Assembly: GCF_014836775.1 (NCBI RefSeq) | Contig: NZ_JACSQD010000004.1 | Location: forward strand, 115,016 to 179,015 | Origin: Arthrobacter gallicola | GTDB taxonomy: Bacteria; Actinomycetota; Actinomycetes; Actinomycetales; Micrococcaceae | Length of the DNA stretch: 64,000 nt | Direction of reading: 5' to 3' | Made by a program: the position numbers and the translations under genes | Notes under the pieces: generated by a model | Databases searched by the model: none | What the model was told of the DNA's origin: nothing | What the model saw: only the letters and a program-made list of their open reading frames with translations | Part shown: in pieces, positions 43,426-53,310 of the stretch | How positions within the stretch are numbered: the stretch's first letter is position 1 | How the letters are laid out: every line of letters begins with the position of its first letter

Positions 43426-44832
43426 ATGGCATCCCCACAGCAGCCTCCGCTGCAGCCGAGCCGGCGACCCCTCGGCTTCGTCGCAGCAGGCCGGGACTTT
43501 ATCGACGCCGTCGCCAACAGCTCCCCCGCACGCCTGGCGCTGATCGTCTTCAGCCTGGTGATCCTGGTCTTCACAGCACTGCTGTCCCTTCCCGCGGCGT
43601 CCGTCTCCGGCGACGTCACCCCACTGCACGATGCCATGTTCACGGCGGTCTCCGCGGTCTGCGTCACCGGCCTGACCGTGGTGTCCACTGCAGCGTACTG
43701 GTCCGTGTTCGGGCAGGTGCTGATCCTGGTGGCCATCCAGGTCGGCGGCCTGGGCATCCTGACCATGGCATCCCTGCTGGCGCTGGCCGTGAACCGCCGG
43801 CTCGGTGTACGCGGGAAGCTGATTGCCCAGGAGGGAATGAACACCGGCCGGCTCGGCGAGGTGGGTTCGTTGCTGCGGATTGTCGTGGCCACCACGGTGC
43901 TGATCGAACTGGCGCTGGCGGCGGTGCTGGCGCCGCGGTTTATGCTGCTCGGCGAACCGCCGGTCCAGGCCATCTGGCATGCGGTGTTCTACTCCATCTC
44001 CTCATTCAACAATGCCGGCTTCACCCCGCACTCAGACGGTCTGGTGCCGTATGAAAACGATCCCTGGATCCTGATCCCCCTGATGCTGGGCGTGTTCATT
44101 GGTTCCCTCGGTTTCCCGGTCATCATGGTTCTGCTCCAGAGCCGGCTGAAGCCGCGCAGATGGAACCTGCACACCAAGCTGACGCTGGTGGTCTCCTTTA
44201 TCCTGCTGGGCGCCGGCAGCCTGCTGTGGGCCGCGTTTGAGTGGTTCAACCAGCAGACCATCGCGGGCATGGGCGTCGGAGACAAGATCCTGCACGCCGT
44301 TTTCGCCTCAGTCATGATGCGATCGGGCGGATTCAGCCTGGTGGACATGGCAGACCAGGACGCCAGCACCCTGGTGATCACCGACATGCTGATGTTCGCC
44401 GGCGGCGGTTCGGCCTCGACCGCGGGCGGCATCAAGGTCACCACCATCGCCGTGATCTTCCTGGCCATCATCGCCGAGGCCCGTGGTGACACCGATGTGC
44501 GGGCCTTCGCACGGAACATCCCCGCAGGTGCCCTCCGGGTCGCCATTTCAGTGGTGATGCTCGGTGCCACCATGGTCGCCGTCGCCACTCTGGCCCTGCT
44601 GGTGATCACGGATCAGACCCTGCAGCCGGTACTGTTCGAGGTGATCTCCGCGTTCGCTACCGTAGGACTGAGCATTGGGCTGAGTCCTGAACTGCCGCCG
44701 GCGGGCAAGTACGTGCTGGCCGCGACCATGTTCGCCGGACGCGTTGGAACGATCACGCTCGCGGCCGCCCTTGCCCTTCGGCAGCGCAAGCCGCTGTACC
44801 ACTATCCGGAAGAAAGGCCCATCATTGGCTGA
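43426..44832 (+). CDS. Potassium uptake channel subunit (KtrB/TrkH family)
   Basis: Integral membrane potassium channel of 468 residues with four M1-P-M2 repeats. The four selectivity-filter turns are seen as AVCVTGLTVVST, SSFNNAGFTPHSDG, MRSGGFSLVDMAD and ATVGLSIGLSP. The cytoplasmic gating segment is rich in Gly (GGGSASTAGGIKVTTIAV). The KtrA-like regulator starts eight bases before its stop, so the two are coupled. Sodium versus proton coupling cannot be read here. Confidence 0.93.
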   Translation: MASPQQPPLQPSRRPLGFVAAGRDFIDAVANSSPARLALIVFSLVILVFTALLSLPAASVSGDVTPLHDAMFTAVSAVCVTGLTVVSTAAYWSVFGQVLILVAIQVGGLGILTMASLLALAVNRRLGVRGKLIAQEGMNTGRLGEVGSLLRIVVATTVLIELALAAVLAPRFMLLGEPPVQAIWHAVFYSISSFNNAGFTPHSDGLVPYENDPWILIPLMLGVFIGSLGFPVIMVLLQSRLKPRRWNLHTKLTLVVSFILLGAGSLLWAAFEWFNQQTIAGMGVGDKILHAVFASVMMRSGGFSLVDMADQDASTLVITDMLMFAGGGSASTAGGIKVTTIAVIFLAIIAEARGDTDVRAFARNIPAGALRVAISVVMLGATMVAVATLALLVITDQTLQPVLFEVISAFATVGLSIGLSPELPPAGKYVLAATMFAGRVGTITLAAALALRQRKPLYHYPEERPIIG

Positions 44833-45493
44833 AAGACCGCCGCACAACGCCCCCGTCCTGGTGATCGGGCTGGGCCGTTTCGGCTCCGCCACCGCCGAGC
44901 AGCTGGTGAAGCAGGGCCGGGAGGTCCTGGCCATCGAACGTGATCCGGACCTGGTGCAGAAAGCAGCCGGCAAGCTCACGCATGTGGTGCAGGCCGATGC
45001 CACCAACCTTGACGCGCTCAAGCAGCTGGGCGCGCAGGACTTTTCCGCCGCCGTCGTAGGCGTGGGTACTTCGATCGAATCCAGCGTGCTGATTACGGTG
45101 AACCTGGTGGACCTGGGCATCGAGCACCTCTGGGTCAAGGCCATCACCCCGGCCCACGGCAAGATCCTGACCCGGATCGGGGCCAACCACGTGATCTACC
45201 CGGAGGCTGACGCCGGGCAGCGCGCGGCGCACCTGGTCGGTGGCCGGATGCTGGATTTCATCGAGTTCGACGACGATTTTGCCATTGTGAAGATGTATCC
45301 GCCCAAGGAAACCCAGGGCTTCACACTGCGCGAATCCAATGTCCGGTCCAAGTACGGCGTGACGATCGTGGGCGTGAAATCGCCGGGCGAGGACTTCACC
45401 TACGCGCAGGCTGACACCAAGGTCTCCAGCCGTGACGTGCTGATCGTCTCCGGCCATGTTGACCTGCTGGAACGGTTCGCGGCGCGGCCCTAA
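44825..45493 (+). CDS. Potassium channel regulatory subunit (KtrA/TrkA RCK protein)
   Basis: Cytoplasmic RCK protein that gates the channel in response to bound nucleotide. The N-terminal Rossmann fold shows VLVIGLGRFGSATAEQL and an acidic residue at the end of the second strand (VLAIERDPD). A TrkA-C domain follows (IVKMYPPKETQGFTLRESNVRSKYGVTIVGVKSPGEDFTYAQADTKV). The start chosen is TTG 44825 (MAERPPHNAPVL), overlapping the channel stop by eight bases, with GAAAGG upstream; reading further upstream would translate channel codons out of frame. Confidence 0.93.
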   Translation: MAERPPHNAPVLVIGLGRFGSATAEQLVKQGREVLAIERDPDLVQKAAGKLTHVVQADATNLDALKQLGAQDFSAAVVGVGTSIESSVLITVNLVDLGIEHLWVKAITPAHGKILTRIGANHVIYPEADAGQRAAHLVGGRMLDFIEFDDDFAIVKMYPPKETQGFTLRESNVRSKYGVTIVGVKSPGEDFTYAQADTKVSSRDVLIVSGHVDLLERFAARP

Positions 45494-45563
45494 GCGCGCG
45501 GTACGGCCGTAGCTGCACCGTCGCGGCGGCGCCTTTGCTGGCTTCGCCTGCTGCGCGCCGTCG

Positions 45564-46409
45564 TTAGGAAGCGGCGTTGAGCTCCGCCGTGATCTGCGCT
45601 GAACGCTCCGCCGCGGCGGCCATGCCGGCGGCGATGGTTCCGGGCAGGTCCTGCTCGCCGAACACGCGGATCGCTGCCTCCGTGGTGCCATTGGGGCTGG
45701 TCACAGCCTTGCGCAGCGCAGCGGCGTCCGCACCGGGCTCAGCCAGCATGGCTCCGGCTCCGGCAATGGTCTCTGCGGCCAGGACAGCGGCGAGCTCCGG
45801 GTCCAGGCCCAGTTCCACACCTGCCTTGGCCATTGCCTCTGCCAGGTAGAAGGCGTAAGCCGGACCGGATCCGCTGACGGAACCGACGGCGTCGAGCTGG
45901 CTTTCGGGTACCTCGACGACGCGGCCGGTGCTGGCGAGCAGGGAACGGACCACTTCCACCGAGTTCGGGGCGGCCGAGGAACCGAGGGCCAGGGCGGTGA
46001 CGCCGCGGCCCAGTTTGGCCGGGGTGTTGGGCATGGTGCGAATGACCTGCGTGCCAGTCGGCAGGGCGGCTTCCATCAGTTCCAGCGGAACTGCTGCGGC
46101 GACGCTGACGACGACGGCTCCCGGGGCCAGCGATCCGGCCACCTCGGTGAGCATGGCCCGGACCCCCACCGGCTTCACTCCGACAATCACGATGTCCGCT
46201 TCGGCCGCGGCCGTGGCGTTGGCGCTGGCGTTCTCTTCCCCGGCCAGGACGGTGATCCCGTGCCGCTCCCGCAGTTCCGCAGCCCGCCCGGCACGGCGGA
46301 CGGTGGCGGTGATGCGGTCCGCCGGGAATCCACCGGCAAGGATGCCGCCGAGGATGGCTTCGTTCATGGAACCGCAGCCGAGGAAGGAAAGTCGGGGGAG
46401 ATTTTGCAT
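45564..46409 (-). CDS. proC: Pyrroline-5-carboxylate reductase
   Basis: Last enzyme of proline synthesis; reduces pyrroline-5-carboxylate with NAD(P)H. At 281 residues it has FLGCGSMNEAILGGIL (Rossmann), VGVKPVGVRAML, VSVAAAVPLE, RTMPNTPAKLGRGVTAL, and the signature VGSVSGSGPAYAFYLAEAMAKAGVELGLD with TSPNGTTEAAI. In related genomes proC stands close to a TIM-barrel protein gene and ppx; here those are 8.5 kb away beyond the polyol cluster, still in the same orientation. Confidence 0.96.
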   Translation of the reverse strand: MQNLPRLSFLGCGSMNEAILGGILAGGFPADRITATVRRAGRAAELRERHGITVLAGEENASANATAAAEADIVIVGVKPVGVRAMLTEVAGSLAPGAVVVSVAAAVPLELMEAALPTGTQVIRTMPNTPAKLGRGVTALALGSSAAPNSVEVVRSLLASTGRVVEVPESQLDAVGSVSGSGPAYAFYLAEAMAKAGVELGLDPELAAVLAAETIAGAGAMLAEPGADAAALRKAVTSPNGTTEAAIRVFGEQDLPGTIAAGMAAAAERSAQITAELNAAS

Positions 46410-46567
46410 GCCCCGATTCTTTCACGGGCCCGCGGCGGGGCCGAACGCTGTTACGGGCCCGGATCTGCGGTACAGGGGAAAGGCAACGGGGAAAGGCCGC
46501 GGGAGAAGGCAGCGGAGAAGGCCGGGCACCGGCAGCGGGCCACCCGGTCCTCCCCCGCCACAGCGGC

Positions 46568-47311
46568 TTAGACGATGGTGTAGCCGCCGTCAATGATCAG
46601 GTTCTCGCCCGTGATCATGGCTGCCTGCTCGGAGGCCAGGTAGCCGATCAGTCCCGCGATCTCCTCCGGCTGCGCGAAGCGCCCCACCGGGATCTGCCCG
46701 CGCATCCTCCGCCCCGGCTCGCCCGCCCAGGCCTGGCGTCCGAGCTCGGTTTCCACGACCGTCGGGGAGACAGCATTGACCGTCACCCCGCTGCGGGCCC
46801 ACTCCGCCGCAAGCACCTTTGTCATTCCGACGACGGCGGCCTTGCTGGCGCCGTAGGCCACGTGCCGGTCAAGGGCCACAACGCTGGCCTGCGAGGCCAG
46901 GTTCACGATCCGCCCGTAGCCGGCCGCCGTCATCACCTTCCCGGCGGCCTGCGACATCAGGAACGTCGCGGTCAGGTTCAGGTCCAGGCTTTTGCGCCAG
47001 GCGTCCTCCGAGATATCCAAGGCTGAATCCAGCAGTGCTGCTCCGGCGGAGTTCACCAGAACATCGATCCGCCCGGCCACCGCCACGGCCTCGGCGATAA
47101 TCCGGGCCGGAGCACCCGCTTCACACAGGTCAGCAACAATGGCATGGTGACCACTGCCCGGCAGGGCACCGAGCGTCTCCTGCAGCGCCTGGCTGCGGTC
47201 CACCCCGATGACTGCCGCGCCTTCAGCGGCAAACCACGCGGCAGCTGCCTGCCCGATTCCCTGCGCTGCACCGGTGACAACTACTGTCCGGCCGGTGAAC
47301 TGCCCGGCCAT
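46568..47311 (-). CDS. Short-chain dehydrogenase, probable polyol dehydrogenase (DthD-like)
   Basis: NAD(P)-dependent SDR (247 residues): TGAAQGIGQ cofactor motif near residue 14, NSAGA, catalytic Ser in LASQAS, and YGASK with the catalytic Tyr and Lys. By context it is likely a sugar-alcohol dehydrogenase; mycobacterial D-threitol dehydrogenase (DthD, giving D-erythrulose) is an SDR encoded with the same partner enzymes. Last gene of the polyol operon; its ATG overlaps the isomerase stop by one base. The substrate is inferred from context only. Confidence 0.85.
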   Translation of the reverse strand: MAGQFTGRTVVVTGAAQGIGQAAAAWFAAEGAAVIGVDRSQALQETLGALPGSGHHAIVADLCEAGAPARIIAEAVAVAGRIDVLVNSAGAALLDSALDISEDAWRKSLDLNLTATFLMSQAAGKVMTAAGYGRIVNLASQASVVALDRHVAYGASKAAVVGMTKVLAAEWARSGVTVNAVSPTVVETELGRQAWAGEPGRRMRGQIPVGRFAQPEEIAGLIGYLASEQAAMITGENLIIDGGYTIV

Positions 47312-47775
47312 TAGACGGCCTCGTAGGCGCAGATGGCGTCGACCTTCGCGGCCGAGGCGCTGGCCGGATCAAACGTGTATCCAAGCCATTCTCGGACCAG
47401 CCTGCGTGCCAGTTCCAGGCCAATCACGCGCTCACCCATGCACAGCACCTGGGCGTTGTTGCTCAGTACCGAACGCTCCACGGAGAACGAGTCGTGCGCC
47501 GTGACGGCACGGACGCCGGCCACCTTGTTGGCGGAAATCGCCACCCCCAGTCCCGTACCGCAGACCAGCAGTGCCCGGTCAGCCCGGCCGTCCGCAACCA
47601 TCCGGGCTGCTTCCACGGCCACATGGGGATAGTCGGTATCCTCGGTGGCGGAAATCCCGACATCTACGACGCCGGCCACGCGTTCGTCCCGTTCCAAGTC
47701 CAGTTTCAGCGCTTCCTTGTAGTTGAAGCCGGCGCTGTCGCTGCCGACAACAATGCGAAGTCCGTTCGTGCTCAC
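47311..47775 (-). CDS. RpiB-family sugar-phosphate isomerase (probable DerI)
   Basis: RpiB/LacAB fold isomerase of 154 residues: [17 protein letters not shown] at the N-terminus, the catalytic Cys in [31 protein letters not shown], and [19 protein letters not shown]. RpiB interconverts ribose and ribulose phosphates; in C4-polyol clusters a relative (DerI) converts D-erythrulose 4-phosphate to D-erythrose 4-phosphate, a central metabolite. The SNNAQ version of the usual HNDAN motif fits the specialised group. Its start overlaps the kinase stop by four bases. Confidence 0.88.
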   Translation of the reverse strand: MSTNGLRIVVGSDSAGFNYKEALKLDLERDERVAGVVDVGISATEDTDYPHVAVEAARMVADGRADRALLVCGTGLGVAISANKVAGVRAVTAHDSFSVERSVLSNNAQVLCMGERVIGLELARRLVREWLGYTFDPASASAAKVDAICAYEAV

Positions 47776-49538
47776 TGCTCTACCTTCTCCTTCTTAGTGG
47801 TGTCTTCTGCGCTGGTGTCCGCCGCAGCATCCGGACCGGTGCCCAGGATCTCCCGTCCCACCGCGCTGAGGATCAGCGCGATCGAGGTGGCTCCGGCGTC
47901 GGGCGTTCCGAGGCTCTTTTCAGCCAGCGGCCGGGCACGCCCAACCTGCGGGCGCAGGCGCGCGGTGTCCGCTGCGGCGCTCGTGGCGGTGGCCGCTGAG
48001 ACCTCCCAGGCAGCAGTCAGTCCCTGCCCGATGGCCGAACGCAGTTTCTCGGTAAAGGGAACGAGTGCGTCAAGCATCGTTTTATCGCCGGGCTGCGCCC
48101 CGCCAAGTTCCTGGATGGCGCGGGTGAAGGCGTCGACGGCGGCACAGGCGTCGTCGGCGTCAAAAGCGTCCGCGTCCTCGTCCAGGACGGAACCGGCGGC
48201 CTCGAGGGCGGCTCCCCACAGGACTCCGGAGGTCCCGCCGGCCTTGGCTGCCCATGACCTGCCGGCGGTGCGCAGCAGCCAGCCGGCGCCGGCGTGCTCC
48301 GGCAGGGCTTCCACGGAAGCCAGGGCGCCGGAGGCGCCTTTAACCATGCCCCGGCCGTGGTCGCCGTCGCCGGCCACCGCGTCGATGGCGCCCAGCTCCG
48401 CCTCGTTCAGGCGCAGTACACGGTCCACGGTGCGCAGCCCGGCGAGCACCTGCCCGGCCAGGGCGCGCGACGCTGCACCGGCCTCCGGCACCTGCTCGGC
48501 GTGCTCGGCTGCTGCCCCGCGCCGCGCCGCCGTATCCAGTCCGGCCAGGGGTCCGGCCTGCTTGCGGTAGGCCGGAGTGTAGGCATCCGCGCGCCAGTAC
48601 TTTTCCAGTTCGTCGGTCAGCCAGAAGAGGGTCAGCGAGCAGCCGCCCATGTCGAGGCTGGTCACCAGCTCCCCGACCTCGGGATCAACGAGCTCACAGC
48701 CCGCTGCCCGCAGCAGCGGCGCGACGTGGCCCCAGAGCAGGAAAAGCTCCTCATACTTGGTGGTGCCGAGCCCGTTCAGGATCACACCGACCCGGGTTCC
48801 GGATCCCTCCGGCGCCGCGGACAGGAGTGCGGAAACCAGCGTCTGGGCGAGCTGATCCGCTGACGGCAGCGGCTCGTCGCGGATGCCTGGTTCGCCGTGG
48901 ATGCCAAGGCCCAGTCCCAGGTGCCCCTCCGGAACGGTGAACAGCGGCTGCTCCGCGCCCGGCATGGTGCAGCCGGAGAAGGCCACACCCAGGGTCCGCG
49001 TGGCGGCGTTCGCCTCGCGGCCCACCCGCTCGACGCCGTCGAGGTCCAGCCCCGCGGCGGCCGCCGCGCCCATAGCTTTGAACACGGTGAAATCACCGGC
49101 AATCCCGCGCCGTTTGTCCTCCTCCGTGGCGGAGGCGACGTCGTCAGTCACCACCACAATGCGGGTGTCGATCCCCTCCTCCCGGAGCCTGCGGGCGGCG
49201 ATGCCGAAGTTCATGTTGTCCCCGGCATAGTTGCCGAAAGTCAGGATGACGCCGCGGCCCTGGTCGGCGGCTTTGGCTACGGAATAGACCTGCGCGGCGG
49301 ACGGGGACGTGAAAATGTTGCCGACGACGGCCCCGGTTGCGAAGCCCGGGCCGACCAGGCCCGCGAACGCGGGATAGTGGCCGGAGCCGCCGCCGACGAC
49401 GACGGCAACCTGCGGTTCGCCGGAAGGCAGCGCCACGACGCCGCCGGGCACGGCCCACAGCCGGTCAGCGTAGAGGTCCGCAAAGCCAGCGAGCTGGTCC
49501 TCGCAGAATTCGCTGGGGTCGTTGAAAATCTTGGTCAT
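47772..49538 (-). CDS. DhaK-DhaL fused kinase (dihydroxyacetone/erythrulose kinase)
   Basis: ATP-dependent kinase of 588 residues: DhaK domain (about 1-330) with [18 protein letters not shown] and the His214 of LGIHGEPG that binds the ketose carbonyl covalently, then a DhaL domain (about 375-555) with [13 protein letters not shown], the ATP-Mg site. The fusion is that of single-chain ATP-dependent kinases, not the PTS-fed type. In mycobacterial C4-polyol clusters such kinases phosphorylate erythrulose (DerK/LerK). The C-terminal 30 residues are low complexity. Its ATG is 28 bases after the MFS stop. Confidence 0.93.
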   Translation of the reverse strand: MTKIFNDPSEFCEDQLAGFADLYADRLWAVPGGVVALPSGEPQVAVVVGGGSGHYPAFAGLVGPGFATGAVVGNIFTSPSAAQVYSVAKAADQGRGVILTFGNYAGDNMNFGIAARRLREEGIDTRIVVVTDDVASATEEDKRRGIAGDFTVFKAMGAAAAAGLDLDGVERVGREANAATRTLGVAFSGCTMPGAEQPLFTVPEGHLGLGLGIHGEPGIRDEPLPSADQLAQTLVSALLSAAPEGSGTRVGVILNGLGTTKYEELFLLWGHVAPLLRAAGCELVDPEVGELVTSLDMGGCSLTLFWLTDELEKYWRADAYTPAYRKQAGPLAGLDTAARRGAAAEHAEQVPEAGAASRALAGQVLAGLRTVDRVLRLNEAELGAIDAVAGDGDHGRGMVKGASGALASVEALPEHAGAGWLLRTAGRSWAAKAGGTSGVLWGAALEAAGSVLDEDADAFDADDACAAVDAFTRAIQELGGAQPGDKTMLDALVPFTEKLRSAIGQGLTAAWEVSAATATSAAADTARLRPQVGRARPLAEKSLGTPDAGATSIALILSAVGREILGTGPDAAADTSAEDTTKKEKVEQ

Positions 49539-49565
49539 GACGCTGCTTTCTTAGTGGCCGGGTGG

Positions 49566-50888
49566 TTAGTGGGAGGACTCGGCTGAGCCGCGCTCAGCCG
49601 CGCTGGTTTCAGGCTGCGGTTCCAGGGTCAGATACCGGGTGAGGTAGAAGGCCAGGGCGTAGAGGACGACGAACGCCCAGACGACGCCGGCGTTTCCGCC
49701 CCACGGCAGCACCACGGCGACCACGGCTGATCCCAGGAAGGCCGCTCCGCCGGCGGCGGTGGTGTACATGGCCATTGCCGCTCCCTTGTGGTGAGGGGTC
49801 ATCGCGGGCATGATCGCGCCCATCGGCACGAAGCCGGCGAGCATGATGCCGAAGGCGACTCCGGCCAGTACCGAGAGCCAGTAGCCCCATTCAGAGCCGG
49901 GCTCGACCAGGTGCGGGACGTACCACCAGGCCAGCAGGCCCAGGGCGGAACCAAACACGCCGAACCAGCGAACCGTCCGCCGCCAGCCCCATTTGTCCCC
50001 GATCGCGCCGAAGACCGCGTTGAAGGCAATATTGGACGCGTACACAAGCACGGTCATGATCAGCCACTGCGACTGGCTCCAGCCCAGCTGATCCACCATC
50101 ACGGCGGGCAGGATGATGAACATGCCGTATTGGGGTGCGGTGTTAATGAGCCGGACCACGAAGCCGACGGCGATCCGCGGTTCGCGGACCATCACCCGCA
50201 GTCCGCTGAAGATGACGGCGGAGGAGGACTCACCCTCGGGAGCGAGCCGGCCGCGGCCCCTGGGATCCTTGACGGCCAGGAAACCGATCAGGAATCCGGC
50301 CAGCACCAGGATGATGGAAATCCACATGGCACCGGTTTCACCGCTGAAACCGCCGCCGAACGCCGGAATGGCCAGGACCGCCACCAGCGAACCCAGTGTG
50401 GGCAGCCCGCCGGTAAACATGACGTAGAACCAGCCGACGGCCGTGCCGCTGCGCTTCTGCGGAGCGACAGCGTTGATCCAGACCAGGAAGGCAAAGGCAT
50501 AGAGGGGATACCCGAAGCCGCGGAGGAAGTACGTGGCCATCACGGCAGTGGCCGAGCCGGTGGAGATGGCACCGATGAACAGGACTTCGAAAACCACCCA
50601 GACGATGAAGCCGAGCAGCATCACCTTGCGCGGCCCCCAAAGATCGGCCAGGGCGCCGGAGAGGTAGGAGCCGATGGTCACTGAGACGCCGTACAGGGTG
50701 ATGATCGTTGGGACCAGATAGGCATCGGACCCCAGCGCAGTGCTGAGGTGCGGGGAGATGAAGTTGGACTCCACGCCGTTGCCGGTCATAAAGACCAGGA
50801 CGGCGAGGAAGCCCCATTTGATTGAACTGGGAATACCCAGCTTGTCCAGGCGGGTTTCCGGCAGGACGGAAGTGGGAGCAGTACTCAT
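49566..50888 (-). CDS. MFS polyol transporter (RbtT/DalT-like)
   Basis: A 440-residue major facilitator with 12 helices. The MFS loop is LADLWGPRKVML, and the N-terminus (DKLGIPSSIKWGFLAVLVFMTGNGVESNFISPHLS) and helix pattern resemble ribitol/D-arabinitol proton symporters of the RbtT group. Encoded between the zinc dehydrogenase (71 bases) and the kinase (27 bases), it is the likely uptake system for the polyol of this cluster, where mycobacterial versions use an ABC transporter. The substrate is inferred. Confidence 0.9.
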   Translation of the reverse strand: MSTAPTSVLPETRLDKLGIPSSIKWGFLAVLVFMTGNGVESNFISPHLSTALGSDAYLVPTIITLYGVSVTIGSYLSGALADLWGPRKVMLLGFIVWVVFEVLFIGAISTGSATAVMATYFLRGFGYPLYAFAFLVWINAVAPQKRSGTAVGWFYVMFTGGLPTLGSLVAVLAIPAFGGGFSGETGAMWISIILVLAGFLIGFLAVKDPRGRGRLAPEGESSSAVIFSGLRVMVREPRIAVGFVVRLINTAPQYGMFIILPAVMVDQLGWSQSQWLIMTVLVYASNIAFNAVFGAIGDKWGWRRTVRWFGVFGSALGLLAWWYVPHLVEPGSEWGYWLSVLAGVAFGIMLAGFVPMGAIMPAMTPHHKGAAMAMYTTAAGGAAFLGSAVVAVVLPWGGNAGVVWAFVVLYALAFYLTRYLTLEPQPETSAAERGSAESSH

Positions 50889-50959
50889 GGTGTTCCTTCT
50901 GGGGGAGCCGTGCCTCCGGCCGGGGCGGCGACGGTGCCGCCCAAGCCCGAGGAGCGGCG

Positions 50960-52054
50960 TCAGTTGGGCAGGATGGAGACCTTCACGGATTCACCACTGG
51001 AGTCCGCTACCTTGTCCAGGGCCTCCTGGAACTTCTCGAGCGGGAACTGGTCAGTGCAGATTTCGTCCAGGGGAAGGATGCCGGACTCGATCATCTTGAT
51101 CGCGGCGGGCCAGCAGTGCGGGCCAAGATGCGCCCCGAGAACGTTCAGTTCCTTGTCATCGCTGATGATCGACCAGTCCACGGTCACGTCGGAGCCGAAG
51201 ACGGAGTATTCGACGTAGGTGCCGAGCTTGCGCAGCAGGTTGAGGCCCTGCTTGACCGCCGAGGGGTGGCCGGTGCCTTCAATGTAGACGTCTGCGCCGT
51301 ATCCGTCGGTGAGTTCCTTGATCTTTTCCACCGCGTCTTCGCGGGAGATGTTGATCGTGATGTCGGCGCCGCATTTGCGGGCCAGGTCCAGTTTGTGGTC
51401 GGACATGTCCAGGGCGATGACCGTCATCGGGTTCTTCGCCTTCGCGCCGGCAACCATGCCCAGGCCGATGGGCCCGCAGCCGGCGACCACCACAACGTCG
51501 TCGAAGGTGATTCCCGCACGTTCCACCGCATGCAGCGAGCAGGCCAGCGGCTCGGCGAAGGCGGCGTGGGCCGGGGGAAGATCGGCTGAAACGCGGTGGA
51601 CCCGGGCCTTGATGGGCACGAGCATGTATTCAGCCATGGCGCCGTTGTAGTTGCGGAAACCGAACATGTCGTGCGGGCCGCACATCCAGTACTGGCCGCG
51701 CTGGCAGTAGCGGCACTCGCCGCACGGAACGATCTGCTCGCAGGCGATGCGCTCGCCGACCTTCACGCCGTGGTGCGCCAGGGCGGCGTCGGTGGCCTCC
51801 ACGATGGTGCCCACGAGTTCGTGACCGGGAGTGACACCCTCCTGCGCCCATGCGGGACGGTTTTCATCCCCCCAGAACTTTGCAGCTCCGTGGTAACACT
51901 TCAGGTCGCTGGCGCATACGCCCACGGCCTCCACCCGAATGAGCAGCTGCCCGTCTTCCACGGCTGGTACCGGGAGGGTTTCCAGTTTGTAGTTTTCGGG
52001 GCCGTGGCAGACTACGGCCGACATGGTTTCGGGACGCTCAAAGGCGGCAACCAT
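50960..52054 (-). CDS. Zinc-dependent erythritol/L-threitol dehydrogenase-like protein
   Basis: Medium-chain zinc dehydrogenase of 364 residues. Catalytic-zinc ligands are Cys47 (VGVCASD) and His78-Glu79 (PGHE); structural Cys111, 114, 117 and 125 follow (CGECRYCQRGQYWMC); the NAD fold shows VAGCGPIGLG. The sequence resembles mycobacterial EltD, which oxidises erythritol and L-threitol to L-erythrulose, and the neighbours supply kinase and isomerase for erythrulose. GAGGAG precedes the ATG. First gene of the operon, with a good promoter at 52095-52122. The family call is from memory and context. Confidence 0.88.
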   Translation of the reverse strand: MVAAFERPETMSAVVCHGPENYKLETLPVPAVEDGQLLIRVEAVGVCASDLKCYHGAAKFWGDENRPAWAQEGVTPGHELVGTIVEATDAALAHHGVKVGERIACEQIVPCGECRYCQRGQYWMCGPHDMFGFRNYNGAMAEYMLVPIKARVHRVSADLPPAHAAFAEPLACSLHAVERAGITFDDVVVVAGCGPIGLGMVAGAKAKNPMTVIALDMSDHKLDLARKCGADITINISREDAVEKIKELTDGYGADVYIEGTGHPSAVKQGLNLLRKLGTYVEYSVFGSDVTVDWSIISDDKELNVLGAHLGPHCWPAAIKMIESGILPLDEICTDQFPLEKFQEALDKVADSSGESVKVSILPN

Positions 52055-52094
52055 TAGGTGCTCCTCACTTCGTTGTGACTCAAATAACTCCTCT

Positions 52095-52132
52095 ACGCTA
52101 TACCTAGCTGCACATATGTCAAGAACATACGT
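52095..52132 (-). promoter_or_regulatory. Promoter and candidate operator of the polyol operon
   Basis: TTGACA (52122-52117) and TAGCGT (52100-52095) are separated by 16 bases, giving a leader of about 35 bases. ACATATGT (52112-52119) and ACATACGT (52125-52132) form a 13-base-spaced direct repeat lying on the -35 box. This is a plausible site for the divergent SorC-type regulator. Confidence 0.6.
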
Positions 52133-52272
52133 TCACGGAGTCGGTTCTGCCGCGGTATGCCCCGTAATGTTGTTGGCGGTCCGGCCCGGCCTCCGGTGTA
52201 CGGCCCGCAGTCTTGATGTCCCCGCAGTGTTACAGTGCGATTTGATCTGTTCGATCCATGGAAGGTGCCTCC

Positions 52273-53238
52273 TTGACCACCCAGCCCAGGCCGGCATCGG
52301 CCGTGCCCGGCTCCAACCCGGCTTTTGAAGCAGCACGGGCCTATTACGAGCACAATGAGACCCAGGCGGAAATCGCCGCGCGGATGGGCGTTTCGCGGGC
52401 CACGGTAAGCCGGTTGCTGACCGATGCCCGGGAAAGCGGGATTGTCCGCATTCAGGTCATCAACCCGGACCAGGGCGGCCTGGAAGATCTGGCCGCCCGG
52501 ACCGCTGCAGCCCTGGGTGTTCAGCGGGTTTATTTGGCTGCGGGCAACCAGTCCCGGGAGCTGGGCCGCGGCGTCAACCCGCAGGCCCGCCAGGCCCTGC
52601 TCGACATGCATCTGGTCCCTGGTGACGTCCTGCTGGTTTCCTCCGGGCGCACCCTCTACGAAGTTGGACGCACGCAGCTGCCGCCGCTGCCCGGCGTCGT
52701 TGTGGCCCCGACGGTGGGCGGGCAGGCCGAACCCGAGCCCTGGTACCAGACCAATGAAATCACCCGGGCCGTGGCCCAGCAGCTGCAGGCCCACCCCGCA
52801 TTCCTGTTTGCCGAAGCCAAACCCTCCCCGGTCATGTTCGAGGCTCTCCAGCATGATCCCGGGTTCGGTCACATCCAGCAGTTGTGGGCGGGCGCCAGAG
52901 GCGCGCTGGTTGGCATCGGCGCACCGACGAGCACCCGCAGCTCCATCTCGCCGGCGATTCCCACCGAGAGTGAGGCCCTGCGGCATGCCGTGGGCGACGT
53001 CTGCCTGAACTTCTTCGAAATCGACGGCACCCCCCTGGATTTCCCCGGACACGAGCGGATGATCCGGACACCGCTTTCTGTCCTGCGGGACATGGAGCAC
53101 TGCGTGGGGATCGCCATCGGTGAGCACAAAACGCCGAGCATCCTCGGGGCCGCCCGCGCGGGAATCATCAACCGCCTGGTCACCGACGAACACACGGCCG
53201 AGGCGATTCTGAGGGCACTGGGAGAACCGTCCGCCTGA
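52273..53238 (+). CDS. SorC-family sugar-binding transcriptional regulator
   Basis: A 321-residue regulator divergent from the polyol operon. The N-terminal helix-turn-helix is AARAYYEHNETQAEIAARMGVSRATVSRLLTDARESGIVRIQV. The C-terminal SorC sugar-phosphate-binding domain shows LGVQRVYLAAGN, VLLVSSGRTLYEVG and GIGAPTSTRSS. It likely senses a polyol-derived sugar or sugar phosphate and controls the operon from its 204-base divergent promoter region. TTG 52273 was chosen because GGAAGG stands seven bases upstream; ATG 52258 is the alternative and would contain that site. Confidence 0.88.
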   Translation: MTTQPRPASAVPGSNPAFEAARAYYEHNETQAEIAARMGVSRATVSRLLTDARESGIVRIQVINPDQGGLEDLAARTAAALGVQRVYLAAGNQSRELGRGVNPQARQALLDMHLVPGDVLLVSSGRTLYEVGRTQLPPLPGVVVAPTVGGQAEPEPWYQTNEITRAVAQQLQAHPAFLFAEAKPSPVMFEALQHDPGFGHIQQLWAGARGALVGIGAPTSTRSSISPAIPTESEALRHAVGDVCLNFFEIDGTPLDFPGHERMIRTPLSVLRDMEHCVGIAIGEHKTPSILGAARAGIINRLVTDEHTAEAILRALGEPSA

Positions 53239-53310
53239 ACCCCGGCCGGTTCGCCTTACCGTTTACGCCGCGCCCGGCCGCGGCTGGCTGCGTGTGTTGA
53301 CCCCAGGAGG

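Noticed and set aside
46440-46560. GGGAAAGG/GAGAAGG short repeats between proC and the SDR gene as a possible insertion scar
   Set aside because: They are purine-rich imperfect repeats without target-site-like symmetry; not enough to call a junction.
52110-52122. ACATATGT alone as a regulator palindrome
   Set aside because: As a lone 8-bp palindrome it is weak; it is better read as one half of the direct repeat with ACATACGT, reported with the promoter.
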